The notes under the pieces were generated by a model that saw nothing but the letters and a program-made list of their open reading frames with translations, did not search any database and had not been told where the DNA came from. DNA of 64,000 nucleotides from Shimia biformata (GTDB taxonomy: Bacteria > Pseudomonadota > Alphaproteobacteria > Rhodobacterales > Rhodobacteraceae): the NCBI RefSeq assembly GCF_016888515.1, contig NZ_JAFEJK010000001.1, forward strand, positions 2,079,475 to 2,143,474, given 5' to 3'. Positions 39,931-48,335 of the stretch are shown here, in pieces; within the stretch, counting starts at the first letter, position 1; each line of letters starts with the position of its first letter. The position numbers and the translations under genes are program-made.

Positions 39931-40053
39931 ATGATGACCCAGATCAAGACCGCGATCACCAATTCGCGCGAGACATTGTTTGCCGATTCCCTCGGTGCGG
40001 TGGCGCTGGTTGTCATGCTGATCGTTGCCCTGCACGTGCCCGGCTTTTCCTGA
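39931..40053 (+). CDS. 40-residue single-pass membrane peptide under SOS control
   Basis: Starts at tandem ATGs with AGGAG eight bases before the first. The N-terminal half, MMTQIKTAITNSRETLF, is polar; the C-terminal half, about residues 21-37, is a continuous hydrophobic segment ending HVPGFS. It therefore looks like a small inner-membrane protein with its N-terminus in the cytoplasm. The only clear regulatory feature is the SOS box upstream. Caulobacter SidA, a 29-residue SOS-induced membrane inhibitor of division, has the same design, but I see no convincing sequence similarity, so function is an inference. Confidence 0.65.
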   Translation: MMTQIKTAITNSRETLFADSLGAVALVVMLIVALHVPGFS

Positions 40054-40204
40054 GTTTCTGCCTGCGTTTGCCGTGCCGAAGGCCCCTCGCATCCTGTCCC
40101 TATAGATGCACCCAGACGGCCCTGCCTGTCCCGCACCCGTTTGATGGACCTGCCTCATCGTCCTGACCGGCCTTCGGACCCCACACGCGAAACGCACCTC
40201 GACT

Positions 40205-40239
40205 GCGCCGCCTTCCCATGGAAGTGCGGCGCTTTTTTA
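40205..40239 (+). terminator. Strong intrinsic terminator
   Basis: GCGCCGC (40205-40211) pairs with GCGGCGC (40226-40232), reinforced by an inner TTCC/GGAA pair, and is followed by TTTTTT. It ends the transcript of the 40-residue peptide gene about 150 bases after its stop. Confidence 0.92.
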
Positions 40240-40283
40240 TTGGATTGTCAGTGTGTTGTGATGCGTTGCTGATGTTAGAGCGT

Positions 40284-40384
40284 CCTGCCATAAACCTGAA
40301 TCACGGGTTTGTGGCAGGGCGCGCGAAACGCTGATATGTCGCGCTGCGTCCGACCTTTTCCCTGACTCAGGTTAAAGGTTGGAC
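40284..40384. other. Two large hairpins of unknown role
   Basis: Hairpin 1: CCTGCCA-T-AAACC (40284-40296) with GGTTT-G-TGGCAGG (40306-40318), 13 pairs counting a G-U, loop of nine. Hairpin 2: 40348-40358 with 40374-40384, 11 pairs counting a G-U, loop of fifteen. Neither has a T-run on either strand. The second ends three bases from the IscU-like stop and may protect that mRNA's 3' end. Confidence 0.5.
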
Positions 40385-40387
40385 GCT

Positions 40388-40840
40388 TTAGGCACAGCTT
40401 TGCTGTTCGACCTGTTCAAAGGCTTCCGACAACGCATCCAGCGTCAGCATGATCGACGCGTGGCGGTTCTTGTAGTCGCGCGCGGGGCGCAGCACTTCGA
40501 GCCCGTCAAAGGGGGCGGATGGGGTTGGCCCGTCCTCTTTCAGCATCGCCTTCAGCGCGGCGCGGGCGGCGTCAATCTCGGCCCGGTTGCGGCCGATGAC
40601 ATTGGCGCCCACCACCGATGCCGCCGCCTGACCCAGCGCGCAGGCTTTCACATCCTGACCATAATCGCTGATCCGCCCGTCCTCGACCGTGATGTCCACG
40701 GTGACGGTCGAGCCGCACAGGGGCGAACGTTTCTTGACCGTCGCATCCGGCGCGGACAGCCGCTCGGTCTGCGGAATCTCGGCGGCAAGGGCCAGGATCT
40801 GACCGGAGTAAAGCTTGATCAGGTCTGAATCGCGCGACAT
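40388..40840 (-). CDS. IscU/NifU-N-like iron-sulfur scaffold protein lacking the third cysteine
   Basis: A 150-residue protein of the IscU fold. The first two ligand positions are kept: C42 in SPLCGS and C67 in [11 protein letters not shown]. The third, normally a Cys in the last helix, reads RHASIM here (about 126-131), so Ala or Ser replaces it; a cysteine does occur at 149 next to the C-terminus. It may bind clusters differently or work as a SUF-associated helper. Divergent from hisI, not next to a cysteine desulfurase gene. GAAGGGAA precedes the ATG. Confidence 0.82.
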   Translation of the reverse strand: MSRDSDLIKLYSGQILALAAEIPQTERLSAPDATVKKRSPLCGSTVTVDITVEDGRISDYGQDVKACALGQAAASVVGANVIGRNRAEIDAARAALKAMLKEDGPTPSAPFDGLEVLRPARDYKNRHASIMLTLDALSEAFEQVEQQSCA

Positions 40841-40905
40841 GGGCGGTTCCCTTCTTTGGTTCTTTCATAGATAGAAGGGGCGGACACAGATGCAAAGGGC
40901 AGATC

Positions 40906-41265
40906 ATGGCATTTGAGGCAACCGCGTTGAAATTTGACGACAAGGGGCTGATCCCGGCCATCGCGCAGGATTCCGAAACCGGCGAGGTGCTGATGATGGC
41001 CTGGATGAATGTCGAAGCCGTGGAACGGACGATGGACACCGGCCGCGTGACCTATTGGAGCCGCTCGCGGCAGGCGTTCTGGGTCAAGGGCGAAAGCTCG
41101 GGCCATGTGCAGGAACTGGTCGATTTCCGCTTTGATTGTGACAAGGACTGCATCCTCGTGATGGTGCGCCAGACCGGGCCGGCCTGCCACACCAACCGGC
41201 GCAGCTGTTTCTATACTGCCGTGCGGGATGGCGAGACGGTCGAGTTGATGTCGCCGATGGAATGA
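40906..41265 (+). CDS. hisI: Phosphoribosyl-AMP cyclohydrolase
   Basis: Third step of histidine synthesis, opening the purine ring of PR-AMP. The 119-residue protein is the stand-alone HisI, not fused with HisE. The metal- and substrate-binding stretch is intact: [28 protein letters not shown] and [13 protein letters not shown]. Other his genes are not in the window. A perfect hairpin overlaps the stop codon. Confidence 0.96.
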   Translation: MAFEATALKFDDKGLIPAIAQDSETGEVLMMAWMNVEAVERTMDTGRVTYWSRSRQAFWVKGESSGHVQELVDFRFDCDKDCILVMVRQTGPACHTNRRSCFYTAVRDGETVELMSPME

Positions 41266-41282
41266 TCGCCCTGTCGGGCGAT
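41265..41282 (+). terminator. Hairpin at the hisI stop
   Basis: ATCGCCC-TGTC-GGGCGAT starts on the last base of the hisI TGA. There is no following T-run, so it is probably a 3'-end stabiliser or a Rho-assisted end, placed between convergent hisI and gluQ. Confidence 0.4.
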
Positions 41283-41316
41283 GCCTGCGGCGCGGGTATT
41301 TGCGACCAGTAAAAAC

Positions 41317-42165
41317 CTAGAGCCCAACCATGTCGCGGATGTCCTGCGGGCCGGCGCCATCAGCGCGGTACTTGGCAATGGCGCGGGCATCGTCACGCTT
41401 GGCCAGCCTTTTGCCCTGATCGTCACGGATCAGCGCGTGGTGGTGATAGATTGGCGTCGGCAGACCCAGCAGTTTCTGCAGGATCACGTGGATTTTCGTT
41501 GCCTCGAACAGGTCCTGGCCACGGATGACATGGGTGATCCCCTGAGCGGCGTCATCGAGCACGACAGACAGGTGATACGAGCCGGGAAAATCCTTTCTGG
41601 ACAGCACGATATCACCGATTGTTGAGGTTATTTTATCAGCGTCGAACCGGATTGTTCCCGGCGTTGTGCCGGTTTCCTCGAAGTGGAAATCTGTAGCTCT
41701 GTTCAAGGCCGCTTCCATGTCGAGCCGCAGGGCGCAATCGGTCGGCATGGTCGCGGGGCGCGACCGGTTGCGGCAGGTGCCGGGGTAGATCAAACCATCC
41801 GGCCCATAGGTGGGGTCTGCCCCTTCCTGCGGGGCAGACATGGCGGCCAGAATGTCCTTGCGCGTGCAGGTGCAGGGAAAAAGAAGGTGACGCTGCCAGA
41901 GATCTTCAAGCGCAGCGCGATAGGTTGGCAGGTTGTCGGATTGCCGGGTGGGGTCCGCGTCCCAGGTGATCCCAAGCCAGGTGAGGTCGTCGTAAATCTG
42001 CTGCTCCCATTCCGGGCGGCTGCGGGTCTGGTCGATATCCTCGATCCGAAGCAGGAACTTGCCCCCGGCGGCGCGGGCCATGTCATGCGCCAGCAGTGCG
42101 CTATAGGCGTGGCCAAGGTGCAGCGGACCGGTCGGGGATGGCGCAAAACGGGTTCGGAATGTCAC
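41317..42165 (-). CDS. gluQ: Glutamyl-Q tRNA(Asp) synthetase
   Basis: Attaches glutamate to the queuosine base at position 34 of tRNA-Asp. At 282 residues it is a truncated glutamyl-tRNA synthetase without the anticodon-binding domain, as expected. FAPSPTGPLHLGH gives the HIGH motif at 16-19, LRIEDIDQTR follows, and KRLAKRDDA takes the KMSKS place. It overlaps the upstream methyltransferase gene by four bases. Confidence 0.94.
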   Translation of the reverse strand: MTFRTRFAPSPTGPLHLGHAYSALLAHDMARAAGGKFLLRIEDIDQTRSRPEWEQQIYDDLTWLGITWDADPTRQSDNLPTYRAALEDLWQRHLLFPCTCTRKDILAAMSAPQEGADPTYGPDGLIYPGTCRNRSRPATMPTDCALRLDMEAALNRATDFHFEETGTTPGTIRFDADKITSTIGDIVLSRKDFPGSYHLSVVLDDAAQGITHVIRGQDLFEATKIHVILQKLLGLPTPIYHHHALIRDDQGKRLAKRDDARAIAKYRADGAGPQDIRDMVGL

Positions 42166-42773
42166 AGCTTTTCAAGTATATATACGGTGGAGTTGATGTT
42201 ACGTGCGGGCAGGTGCGGCCCGTGTTCCCGGAACGTGACATGCATTTGCCGATCCGCGATACCCCTGTCAATCTGGCCTTCATAGGCGGGGTCTTGCAGC
42301 GCGTGATCGTTGAAGGACAGAACCATGTGCCCGCCCTTCGGCAAGTGATCGAAAAGCGTGTCGAACACCTCAAGCGGGGCGGCGCCGGGGCCGATGACGC
42401 CGATGGCGGCGATGATGGGATAGCTGCCGGGCGGTGCCGCCATTGGCGTGTCTGGCGTAACCTGCGTCAGGGTCCGGTAAATGCCCTTGCTGCGTGCCTG
42501 TTCAAGCATGGCTGCGGACAGGTCAACGCCGTCGATCACCGTGAACCCTTGGGCGCGCAGGGCATGCCCGGACAGGCCCGTGCCGCAGCCGAAATCGAGG
42601 ATCGGTGTCGTTTTGTCCGCGACATGGGCCGCCAGTGCGCGGGCGCAGCGGGCCGGGGTGACATAGCCGTTCTCGGCGACCTCGGCCTCGTAAGTTGCGG
42701 CCCAGTCGTCATAAAACTCGGCCACACCCTTGCCGATATGGTCATAGACGCTGTCGAGGTATTTGCGGGTCAT
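42162..42773 (-). CDS. Class I SAM-dependent methyltransferase
   Basis: A 203-residue protein. SAM motif I is LDFGCGTGLSGHAL (about 59-72), followed by the acidic GVDLSAAML and a GGHMVLSFND strand. The N-terminus, YDDWAATYEAEV, resembles UbiE/TPR-associated methyltransferases. The substrate is unknown. The stop overlaps gluQ, and trmFO follows closely downstream in the genome but upstream in transcription, so trmFO, this gene and gluQ may be one tRNA-modification-flavoured transcript. That would make tRNA a possible substrate, though this is only context. Confidence 0.82.
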   Translation of the reverse strand: MTRKYLDSVYDHIGKGVAEFYDDWAATYEAEVAENGYVTPARCARALAAHVADKTTPILDFGCGTGLSGHALRAQGFTVIDGVDLSAAMLEQARSKGIYRTLTQVTPDTPMAAPPGSYPIIAAIGVIGPGAAPLEVFDTLFDHLPKGGHMVLSFNDHALQDPAYEGQIDRGIADRQMHVTFREHGPHLPARNINSTVYILEKL

Positions 42774-42809
42774 GCGGTCAGCCTAGGCCCAAGGGCCGGG
42801 GCCGTCCAG

Positions 42810-44165
42810 TCATGCCGGTATCGCAGCCTGACTATCAAGCCAGCCTTGCCAGTCCGCCTTGGCGCGGTCGGTGTAGGCCTTGTAGCGGTCCTTGCGGCCG
42901 CGACGCCCGCCTTTCAGCCCGTCAACCGGTTGAAACAGGCCGAAATTGACGTTCATCGGCTGGAATGTCTTCGCCTCGGCGCCGCCGGTGATGTGATGCA
43001 CAAGCGCGCCCATCGCGGTGTTCAGCGGGGCGGTCGGCAGCGGTTTGCCAAGGATTTCGGCCGCGGCCAGACGACCCGCCAGAAGCCCCATCGCGGCGCT
43101 TTCGACATAGCCTTCGACCCCGGTGATCTGACCGGCAAAGCGGATGTGTGGCCGTGACCGCAGGCGCATCTGGTCGTCCAGCAATGTGGGCGAGTTGATG
43201 AATGTGTTACGGTGGATGCCACCCAGACGGGCAAAAGACGCGTTTTCCAGACCGGGGATCATGCGGAACACGTCCGTCTGTGCCCCATATTTCATTTTTG
43301 TCTGGAATCCCACAATGTTATAAAGCGTTCCTAACGCGTTGTCGCGGCGCAGCTGCACCACGGCATAGGGTTTTTCTTCCGGCTTGTGGGCATTGGTCAG
43401 GCCGACAGGCTTCATCGGGCCGTGGCGCAGGGTTTCGCGGCCTCGCTCGGCCATGACCTCGATCGGCAGGCAGCCGTCGAAGTATCCGGCGGTCTCGCCT
43501 TCATGGAATTCGGTCTTGTCGGCGGCCAGAAGCGCGTCGATGAAGGCCTCGTACTGGTCCCTGGTCATCGGGCAGTTCAGATAGGCTTTCTGTTCGGCCT
43601 CGGTCTCACCCTTGTCGTAACGCGACTGCAGCCATGCCACGTCCATGTCGATCGTATCGGCATAGACGATGGGGGCGATGGCGTCGAAAAACGCCAGCCG
43701 TTCGGCCCCGGTTTCCGCCTGGATCGCCGCGCCCAGACCGGCCGAGGTCAGCGGGCCGGTGGCAATGATCCAGTGGCCGTCGGTTGGCAGTTCTGTGATC
43801 TCGCCATATTCGACACGCACATTCGACAGGTCCAAGAGCGCCTGTGTCACGCTTTCCGAGAACGGATCGCGGTCCACCGCCAGCGCGCCACCGGCGGGCA
43901 GGCGGTGCTTGTCGGCCATGGCCATGATCAGCCCACCCGCCGCGCGCATTTCCCAGTGCAGCTGACCAACCGCATTCTGTTCGTCGTCATCCGAACGGAA
44001 CGAGTTGGAACAGACCATCTCGGCCAGGTTGCCGGTGCGGTGGGCAAAGGTTTTGACATGCGGGCGCATTTCGTGGATCACCACGTCGAGGCCCATTTGC
44101 GCGGCCTGCCAAGCGGCTTCCGAGCCCGCCATGCCGCCGCCGATGATGTGAAGCGTTTCCGTCAT
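42810..44165 (-). CDS. trmFO: Folate-dependent tRNA uracil-54 methyltransferase TrmFO
   Basis: Methylates U54 in the T-loop using methylenetetrahydrofolate and FADH2. The 451 residues start with the FAD-binding [13 protein letters not shown] (7-19), contain the cysteine regions [11 protein letters not shown] and [12 protein letters not shown], and end with the family's [11 protein letters not shown] region. It is found mostly in Gram-positives and alphaproteobacteria; it replaces the SAM-dependent TrmA. The 429-bp spacer upstream is unusually rich in secondary structure. Confidence 0.97.
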   Translation of the reverse strand: MTETLHIIGGGMAGSEAAWQAAQMGLDVVIHEMRPHVKTFAHRTGNLAEMVCSNSFRSDDDEQNAVGQLHWEMRAAGGLIMAMADKHRLPAGGALAVDRDPFSESVTQALLDLSNVRVEYGEITELPTDGHWIIATGPLTSAGLGAAIQAETGAERLAFFDAIAPIVYADTIDMDVAWLQSRYDKGETEAEQKAYLNCPMTRDQYEAFIDALLAADKTEFHEGETAGYFDGCLPIEVMAERGRETLRHGPMKPVGLTNAHKPEEKPYAVVQLRRDNALGTLYNIVGFQTKMKYGAQTDVFRMIPGLENASFARLGGIHRNTFINSPTLLDDQMRLRSRPHIRFAGQITGVEGYVESAAMGLLAGRLAAAEILGKPLPTAPLNTAMGALVHHITGGAEAKTFQPMNVNFGLFQPVDGLKGGRRGRKDRYKAYTDRAKADWQGWLDSQAAIPA

Positions 44166-44594
44166 GCCGCCCAGATAGGGCAGGGAGGTGCAATTGAAAA
44201 GGGGGAACCGCTTGGCACGGGGCTGGGCACGGGAAAGCGCGGCAGGGGCAAAATCACTCGGGTCGCCATTGGTGGGAATATGTGGATCAGAGAGAGTTGA
44301 CCCGGAGGGACCTTCCGCCAGATGGCGACCCGAACGTGTGTTTCATGTCGTTGCCGACGCCTTTGTTATGACATCATTCTGCCACCGGTCCTAGCGTCAA
44401 TTTTCCGAAAACCCGACCCAAGGTTCGGAAACAACAAGGGAAAACTGGTTCCCTGCCAGGGATGGTTGCGCCAAACCCCTTGTTGCATTGGCTGTCGCGG
44501 GGTCGGGTTCCTGAAAAACCGATCCTAAACCCGCGAATTCGCATCGGCGGAATCCTGCACATGGCAAGTATGTTTGGGCGGAATGTGGCGCGGA
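44166..44594. ncRNA. Candidate structured RNA region upstream of trmFO
   Basis: No credible gene in 429 bases, but two strong folds. Fold 1: TCGGGTCGCCAT (44258-44269) pairs perfectly with ATGGCGACCCGA (44322-44333), and the pairing continues inward imperfectly. Fold 2: nested stems TTTTC/GAAAA (44401-44405, 44513-44517), AACCCGACCC/GGGTCGGGTT (44410-44419, 44500-44509), CAACAAGGG/CCCTTGTTG (44432-44440, 44477-44485) and CCCT/AGGG at the tip. Both could be parts of a trmFO leader on the minus strand or an independent RNA. I checked for RNase P, SRP and tmRNA core sequences and found none. Confidence 0.4.
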
Positions 44595-45380
44595 TCACTG
44601 ATCCCAGTCGGGGGGGCGTTTTTCCAGAAAGGCGCTGATCCCTTCGGCGGTGTCGCGGAACATCATGTTCTGCGCCATCACCTCGCCGGTATAGGCATAA
44701 GCGGCGTCCAGCCCCATTTCGAGCTGGGCATAGAACGCCTCTTTGCCGATCTTGACCGCCGCGCCCAGCTTGGCGGCGACGGTTTGCGCCAGCTCGCCTG
44801 TCGCCACCGCCAGCGCATCCGGCGCGACCACCTTGTTCACCAGCCCCAGCGCCAATGCCTCATCCGCGGGGATGAACTGGCCTGTTGTCAGCATTTCAAA
44901 CGCTTTCTTGCGGGGGATATTGCGGCTGAGCGCCACCATCGGGGTGGAACAAAAGAGGCCGATATTGACCCCGTTCACGCCGAACCGGGTGCCTTCTGCG
45001 GCCACCGCCATGTCACAGCTGGCCACCAGCTGACAGCCGGCGGCGGTGGCGATGCCATGGACTTGGGCGATCACCGGCTGGGGCAGGGCGCGAATCGTCG
45101 TCATCATCGCCGCGCAGCGCGAAAACAGGTCATTGAAATAGGCTTTGCCGCCATCCCCGGCCTGACGTCCTGCGGTCATCTGTTTCAGGTCGTGCCCGGC
45201 GCAGAACGCCTTGCCCGCCCCCGAGATCACGACGGCGCGCACAGACCTGTCGTCTTTCAGCGCGTCGAACTCGGATTGCAGCGCCGCCAGCATCTCATCC
45301 GACAGCGCATTCAGCCGTTCGGGGCTGTTCATCATCAGATGCGCCACGGCCTTGGTGTCGTTACGTTCCAGAATTGCCAT
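44595..45380 (-). CDS. Enoyl-CoA hydratase/crotonase family protein
   Basis: A 261-residue crotonase-fold enzyme acting on acyl-CoA thioesters. The oxyanion-hole region reads GKAFCAGHDLKQM and the second hairpin reads IATAAGCQLVASCDMAVA, with FGVNGVNIGLFCS following; the usual Glu of the hydratase site after GxNIGL is not present, so dehydration activity is doubtful. I start at the ATG at 45380 with GGAGGG six bases before it, since the longer frame has none. Divergent from a thioesterase gene, suggesting shared CoA chemistry. Confidence 0.85.
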   Translation of the reverse strand: MAILERNDTKAVAHLMMNSPERLNALSDEMLAALQSEFDALKDDRSVRAVVISGAGKAFCAGHDLKQMTAGRQAGDGGKAYFNDLFSRCAAMMTTIRALPQPVIAQVHGIATAAGCQLVASCDMAVAAEGTRFGVNGVNIGLFCSTPMVALSRNIPRKKAFEMLTTGQFIPADEALALGLVNKVVAPDALAVATGELAQTVAAKLGAAVKIGKEAFYAQLEMGLDAAYAYTGEVMAQNMMFRDTAEGISAFLEKRPPDWDQ

Positions 45381-45436
45381 CTTGCCCTCCGCTTGCCTGC
45401 CCGACACGATAACTGTCAGACGAAACGGAGGGAAGC

Positions 45437-45865
45437 ATGCAGGCAAAGATGACGGCGCAGGAAATGATGGCCTTTCTGGACGAGGTCTTCCCGCAGGTCA
45501 GAAACGACTTCGCGATCGAGCATATGGATGGCCAGACGGTGAAAGTGCGCCTGAGAGTGGCCGACCGCCACCTGCGTCCCGGCGGCACCGTGTCCGGCCC
45601 GGCGATGTTCAGCCTGGCCGATGTGACCGCCTATGTCGCCACCATGGCGCCGATCGGCCGCGAGGCGCTGGCCGTGACAACGGGTTGTTCGATCGACTTC
45701 ATGCGCAAACCCGAAGCGGGGCGCGACCTGATTGCAGAAGGCAAGGTGTTGAAGCTGGGCCGGGCGCTGGCGGTCATCGATGTCCTGATCTATTCCGAAG
45801 GCAAGCCCGACCCCGTGGCGCGGTCGTCGCTGACCTATTCCATCCCACCGGCGCGCGGGGACTGA
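45437..45865 (+). CDS. PaaI-type hotdog-fold thioesterase
   Basis: A 142-residue hotdog-fold protein likely to hydrolyse acyl-CoA esters. The signature GGTVSGPAMFSLADVTAYVA (about 49-68) with the catalytic Asp, then TTGCSIDFMRKP and the closing ARSSLTYSIP, fit the PaaI/4HBT_3 family. GAGGGAAGC precedes the ATG. It is divergent from the crotonase with a 56-bp spacer, so both probably share a control region. Confidence 0.86.
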   Translation: MQAKMTAQEMMAFLDEVFPQVRNDFAIEHMDGQTVKVRLRVADRHLRPGGTVSGPAMFSLADVTAYVATMAPIGREALAVTTGCSIDFMRKPEAGRDLIAEGKVLKLGRALAVIDVLIYSEGKPDPVARSSLTYSIPPARGD

Positions 45866-45947
45866 AAACAGCGGTGATTTTGTGGGGTAAATAGATACCT
45901 ATTTTGCAAGTTATTGAAAACACGTATTTTATTCGCTCAAACGGCGC

Positions 45948-45975
45948 TTGACTGTGTTTTTACAGCCTATATAAC
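45948..45975 (+). promoter_or_regulatory. Promoter of rplM-rpsI
   Basis: TTGACT (45948-45953) and TATAAC (45970-45975) with a 16-base spacer, in an AT-rich stretch 68 bases before rplM. This is the clearest housekeeping sigma-type promoter in the window, as expected for a ribosomal-protein operon. Confidence 0.75.
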
Positions 45976-46043
45976 CGCGCAATCGAATTTGCGGGGAGGC
46001 CGTCACAGGTGCCCCGCGTCCACCAAACTCAGGTAGACTGACC

Positions 46044-46505
46044 ATGAAAACCTTTTCTGCTACTCCGGCAGACATCGAAAAGAAATGGATCATCATCGAC
46101 GCCGAAGGCGTGGTGCTGGGCCGTCTCGCCTCGATCGTTGCCATGCGCCTGCGCGGTAAGCACAAGGCCACCTTCACCCCGCATATGGACATGGGTGACA
46201 ATGTCATCGTGATCAACGCGGACAAGGTGCAGCTGACCGGCAAGAAACGCACCGACAAGAACTATTACTGGCACACTGGCCACCCGGGCGGCATCAAGTC
46301 GCGCACCGCGGGCCAACTGCTTGAGGGTGAATTCCCCGAGCGCGTCGTGACCGCCGCCGTCAAGCGCATGCTGCCGGGCAACCGCCTGAGCCGCCAGCAA
46401 ATGACCAACCTGCGCGTCTATGCCGGTGCCGAGCATCCGCATGAGGCTCAGCAGCCCGAAGTCCTGGATGTCAAATCCATGAACTCCAAGAACACCCGGA
46501 GCTAA
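46044..46505 (+). CDS. rplM: 50S ribosomal protein L13
   Basis: Early-assembly large-subunit protein. The 153 residues run from [20 protein letters not shown] through [18 protein letters not shown] and [10 protein letters not shown] to the C-terminal [12 protein letters not shown] region, all usual L13. First gene of the conserved rplM-rpsI operon; rpsI starts three bases after its stop. Confidence 0.98.
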   Translation: MKTFSATPADIEKKWIIIDAEGVVLGRLASIVAMRLRGKHKATFTPHMDMGDNVIVINADKVQLTGKKRTDKNYYWHTGHPGGIKSRTAGQLLEGEFPERVVTAAVKRMLPGNRLSRQQMTNLRVYAGAEHPHEAQQPEVLDVKSMNSKNTRS

Positions 46506-46508
46506 TCA

Positions 46509-47000
46509 ATGGCTGATCAAATCAACTCGCTCGAAGAGCTGAACGCCGTCGCCGGTGGTGACGAGGCTGTTGTCACCTTCGAAGACGCCCCCCGTGAGCC
46601 CGTCCGCGACGAACTGGGCCGCTCCTATGCCACCGGCAAACGGAAAGACGCCGTTGCCCGCGTGTGGATCAAGCCGGGCTCCGGCAAGGTCACCGTGAAC
46701 GGCAAGGAAATGGACAAGTATTTCGCCCGTCCGGTGCTGCAGATGATCCTGCGCCAGCCGTTCCAGGTTGCCGGCGTTGACGGTGAATTCGACGTCTATG
46801 CCACCGTCAAGGGTGGTGGTCTTTCGGGTCAGGCCGGTGCGGTCAAGCACGGCATCTCGAAAGCGCTGCAGCTTTACGAACCCTCGCTGCGCGGTGCGCT
46901 CAAGGCCGCCGGCTTCCTCACCCGCGACAGCCGCGTGGTCGAGCGTAAGAAATTTGGCCGCCGCAAGGCACGTCGTTCGTTCCAGTTCTCGAAGCGTTAA
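46509..47000 (+). CDS. rpsI: 30S ribosomal protein S9
   Basis: Small-subunit protein whose C-terminal tail reaches the P-site tRNA. The 163 residues include the alphaproteobacterial acidic N-terminal extension (about 1-35), then [38 protein letters not shown] and the conserved terminal [17 protein letters not shown]. It ends its operon and is followed by a strong terminator. Confidence 0.98.
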   Translation: MADQINSLEELNAVAGGDEAVVTFEDAPREPVRDELGRSYATGKRKDAVARVWIKPGSGKVTVNGKEMDKYFARPVLQMILRQPFQVAGVDGEFDVYATVKGGGLSGQAGAVKHGISKALQLYEPSLRGALKAAGFLTRDSRVVERKKFGRRKARRSFQFSKR

Positions 47001-47021
47001 CCGCTTCGGTCTTCGGACAGG

Positions 47022-47051
47022 AAAGGGCCACCCGTTTGGGTGGCCCTTTTT
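47022..47051. terminator. Bidirectional intrinsic terminator after rpsI
   Basis: AAAGGGCCACCC (47022-47033), loop GTTT, GGGTGGCCCTTT (47038-47049) with further T bases. The A-run and T-run on opposite sides let it act for rpsI on the plus strand and the acyltransferase on the minus strand, which converge here. Confidence 0.93.
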
Positions 47052-47073
47052 GTGTTGTGCCTGTTTGTGCCTC

Positions 47074-48327
47074 TTATTCCGCCGGTTTGGGCTGTTCCTT
47101 GCGGCTGAATTTGCGGCGCAGCAAACGTTGCACCGGGATTTCGACAAAGGTGGTCAGCGGGATCGCGATGGCGAAGGTCAGCAGCGTCGCCACAAAGAAC
47201 ACCCCCGCCCAGTCGGTGGGCGTGATGCCGATCAGCGCCGCCCGGTCGGTCGAGCGGAACCAGATCACCGCCGCCAACAGGATACAGGGGAAGTGGAACA
47301 GGTAGACCGCAAACAGGTTGCGCGACGCCAGCGCCATCGGGATGTCCCACCACTTAATCTTCTTGGCCTTTTCCGTGATCCGCCCGGTTGCCAGAACCGA
47401 GATGAACACCATCGAGGCATAGGCGAGATAGGCCGGCGACAGCGCCCAGTACATCTTCCACAACCATTCCGGGGTTCCGGCATAGATGATGCTGTTGGGG
47501 TCCTGCACCGGAAGGAAAGTGCCGGTGATCGTCAGGACCCAGGCCAGGACCACATGCAGCCAGCGAAAGCCGGTGTCATTGCGCAGCCGCTCCATAAACC
47601 GGGTGTCGACCATGAACAGATAGGCAAAGGCCAGCCCGATGATGAACCCCGAGATGCGGAACCAGATGCGGAAATAGATTTCGAAATAGACGTCGCTTTC
47701 CTTTTGATACAGCAACGAGTCGGGCAGCATGAATTTGAACGTTTCGCCGCTTTGCAGGATATAGCCATAGCGGAACGCCAGCGTGACCAGCGTTGCCGCG
47801 ACCATCCACAGCATCGGCCGTTTGACCTTCATCAGCCCGATCACCGCAAAGGGCAGCAGGACAAAGACGAACATCATCATCTCCATCGTCCAGCCCACCG
47901 GGATCACCGGGTTCAGATGGGTCGGGCCGAAAAGGTATTGCACGAAAAACGCCGCCTGAAGCATGTCCCAGAAATCGCGCCCCTGGCCCAGCCCATAAAG
48001 CAACAGCGCCAGGTAATAGAGCGGCAGAAGCCGGGATACCCGTTTCAGATAGTATTCGCGCACGTCCACGGTGCCCGTCTCGCGGTATTCCTTGAACAGC
48101 ATGCAGCCCGCAAGAAAGGCCGAGATCGCAAACAGCGTGTCCAAGAGGTTCCCCTGCCACCACAGCGACAGGATATTGGGGAACCACTCTTGCAGGTTCA
48201 CGATCGACTCGGTGTCGGAAAACCGGGCGATCGACAGGATGATGTGGAAATTGATCAGCTGAAGCGTGGCGAACGTCTTGTAGAGATTGAGAAGACGCTG
48301 GGCATTTGGGTGAACGAGATATTCCAT
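47074..48327 (-). CDS. Acyltransferase 3 family membrane protein
   Basis: A 417-residue inner-membrane protein with about ten hydrophobic segments. FATLQLINFHIILSIARF near the N-terminus contains the conserved His, and LKRVSRLLPLYYLALLLYG the family's R-x-x-R-x-x-P pattern. Acyltransferase-3 proteins O-acetylate or succinylate cell-surface glycans such as periplasmic glucans, O-antigen or peptidoglycan. There are no glycan genes nearby to narrow the target. The 9-bp gap to the TetR gene upstream suggests joint transcription, so it may belong to that regulator's operon. Confidence 0.85.
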   Translation of the reverse strand: MEYLVHPNAQRLLNLYKTFATLQLINFHIILSIARFSDTESIVNLQEWFPNILSLWWQGNLLDTLFAISAFLAGCMLFKEYRETGTVDVREYYLKRVSRLLPLYYLALLLYGLGQGRDFWDMLQAAFFVQYLFGPTHLNPVIPVGWTMEMMMFVFVLLPFAVIGLMKVKRPMLWMVAATLVTLAFRYGYILQSGETFKFMLPDSLLYQKESDVYFEIYFRIWFRISGFIIGLAFAYLFMVDTRFMERLRNDTGFRWLHVVLAWVLTITGTFLPVQDPNSIIYAGTPEWLWKMYWALSPAYLAYASMVFISVLATGRITEKAKKIKWWDIPMALASRNLFAVYLFHFPCILLAAVIWFRSTDRAALIGITPTDWAGVFFVATLLTFAIAIPLTTFVEIPVQRLLRRKFSRKEQPKPAE

Positions 48328-48335
48328 GGTTTCCC

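Larger units (their letters stand above)
40054..40387. other. 334-bp gene-free structured spacer
   Basis: Between the SOS-box peptide gene and the convergent IscU-like gene. It contains a 9-bp long-range inverted repeat CCGAAGGCC/GGCCTTCGG (40076-40084, 40169-40177), a strong terminator (40205-40239) and two further hairpins (40284-40384). No coding sequence is credible. The first part could be the 3' UTR of the peptide mRNA or a small RNA ending at the terminator. Confidence 0.5.

Noticed and set aside
44166-44594. RNase P RNA, SRP RNA or tmRNA in the structured spacer
   Set aside because: Their conserved core sequences are absent on both strands.
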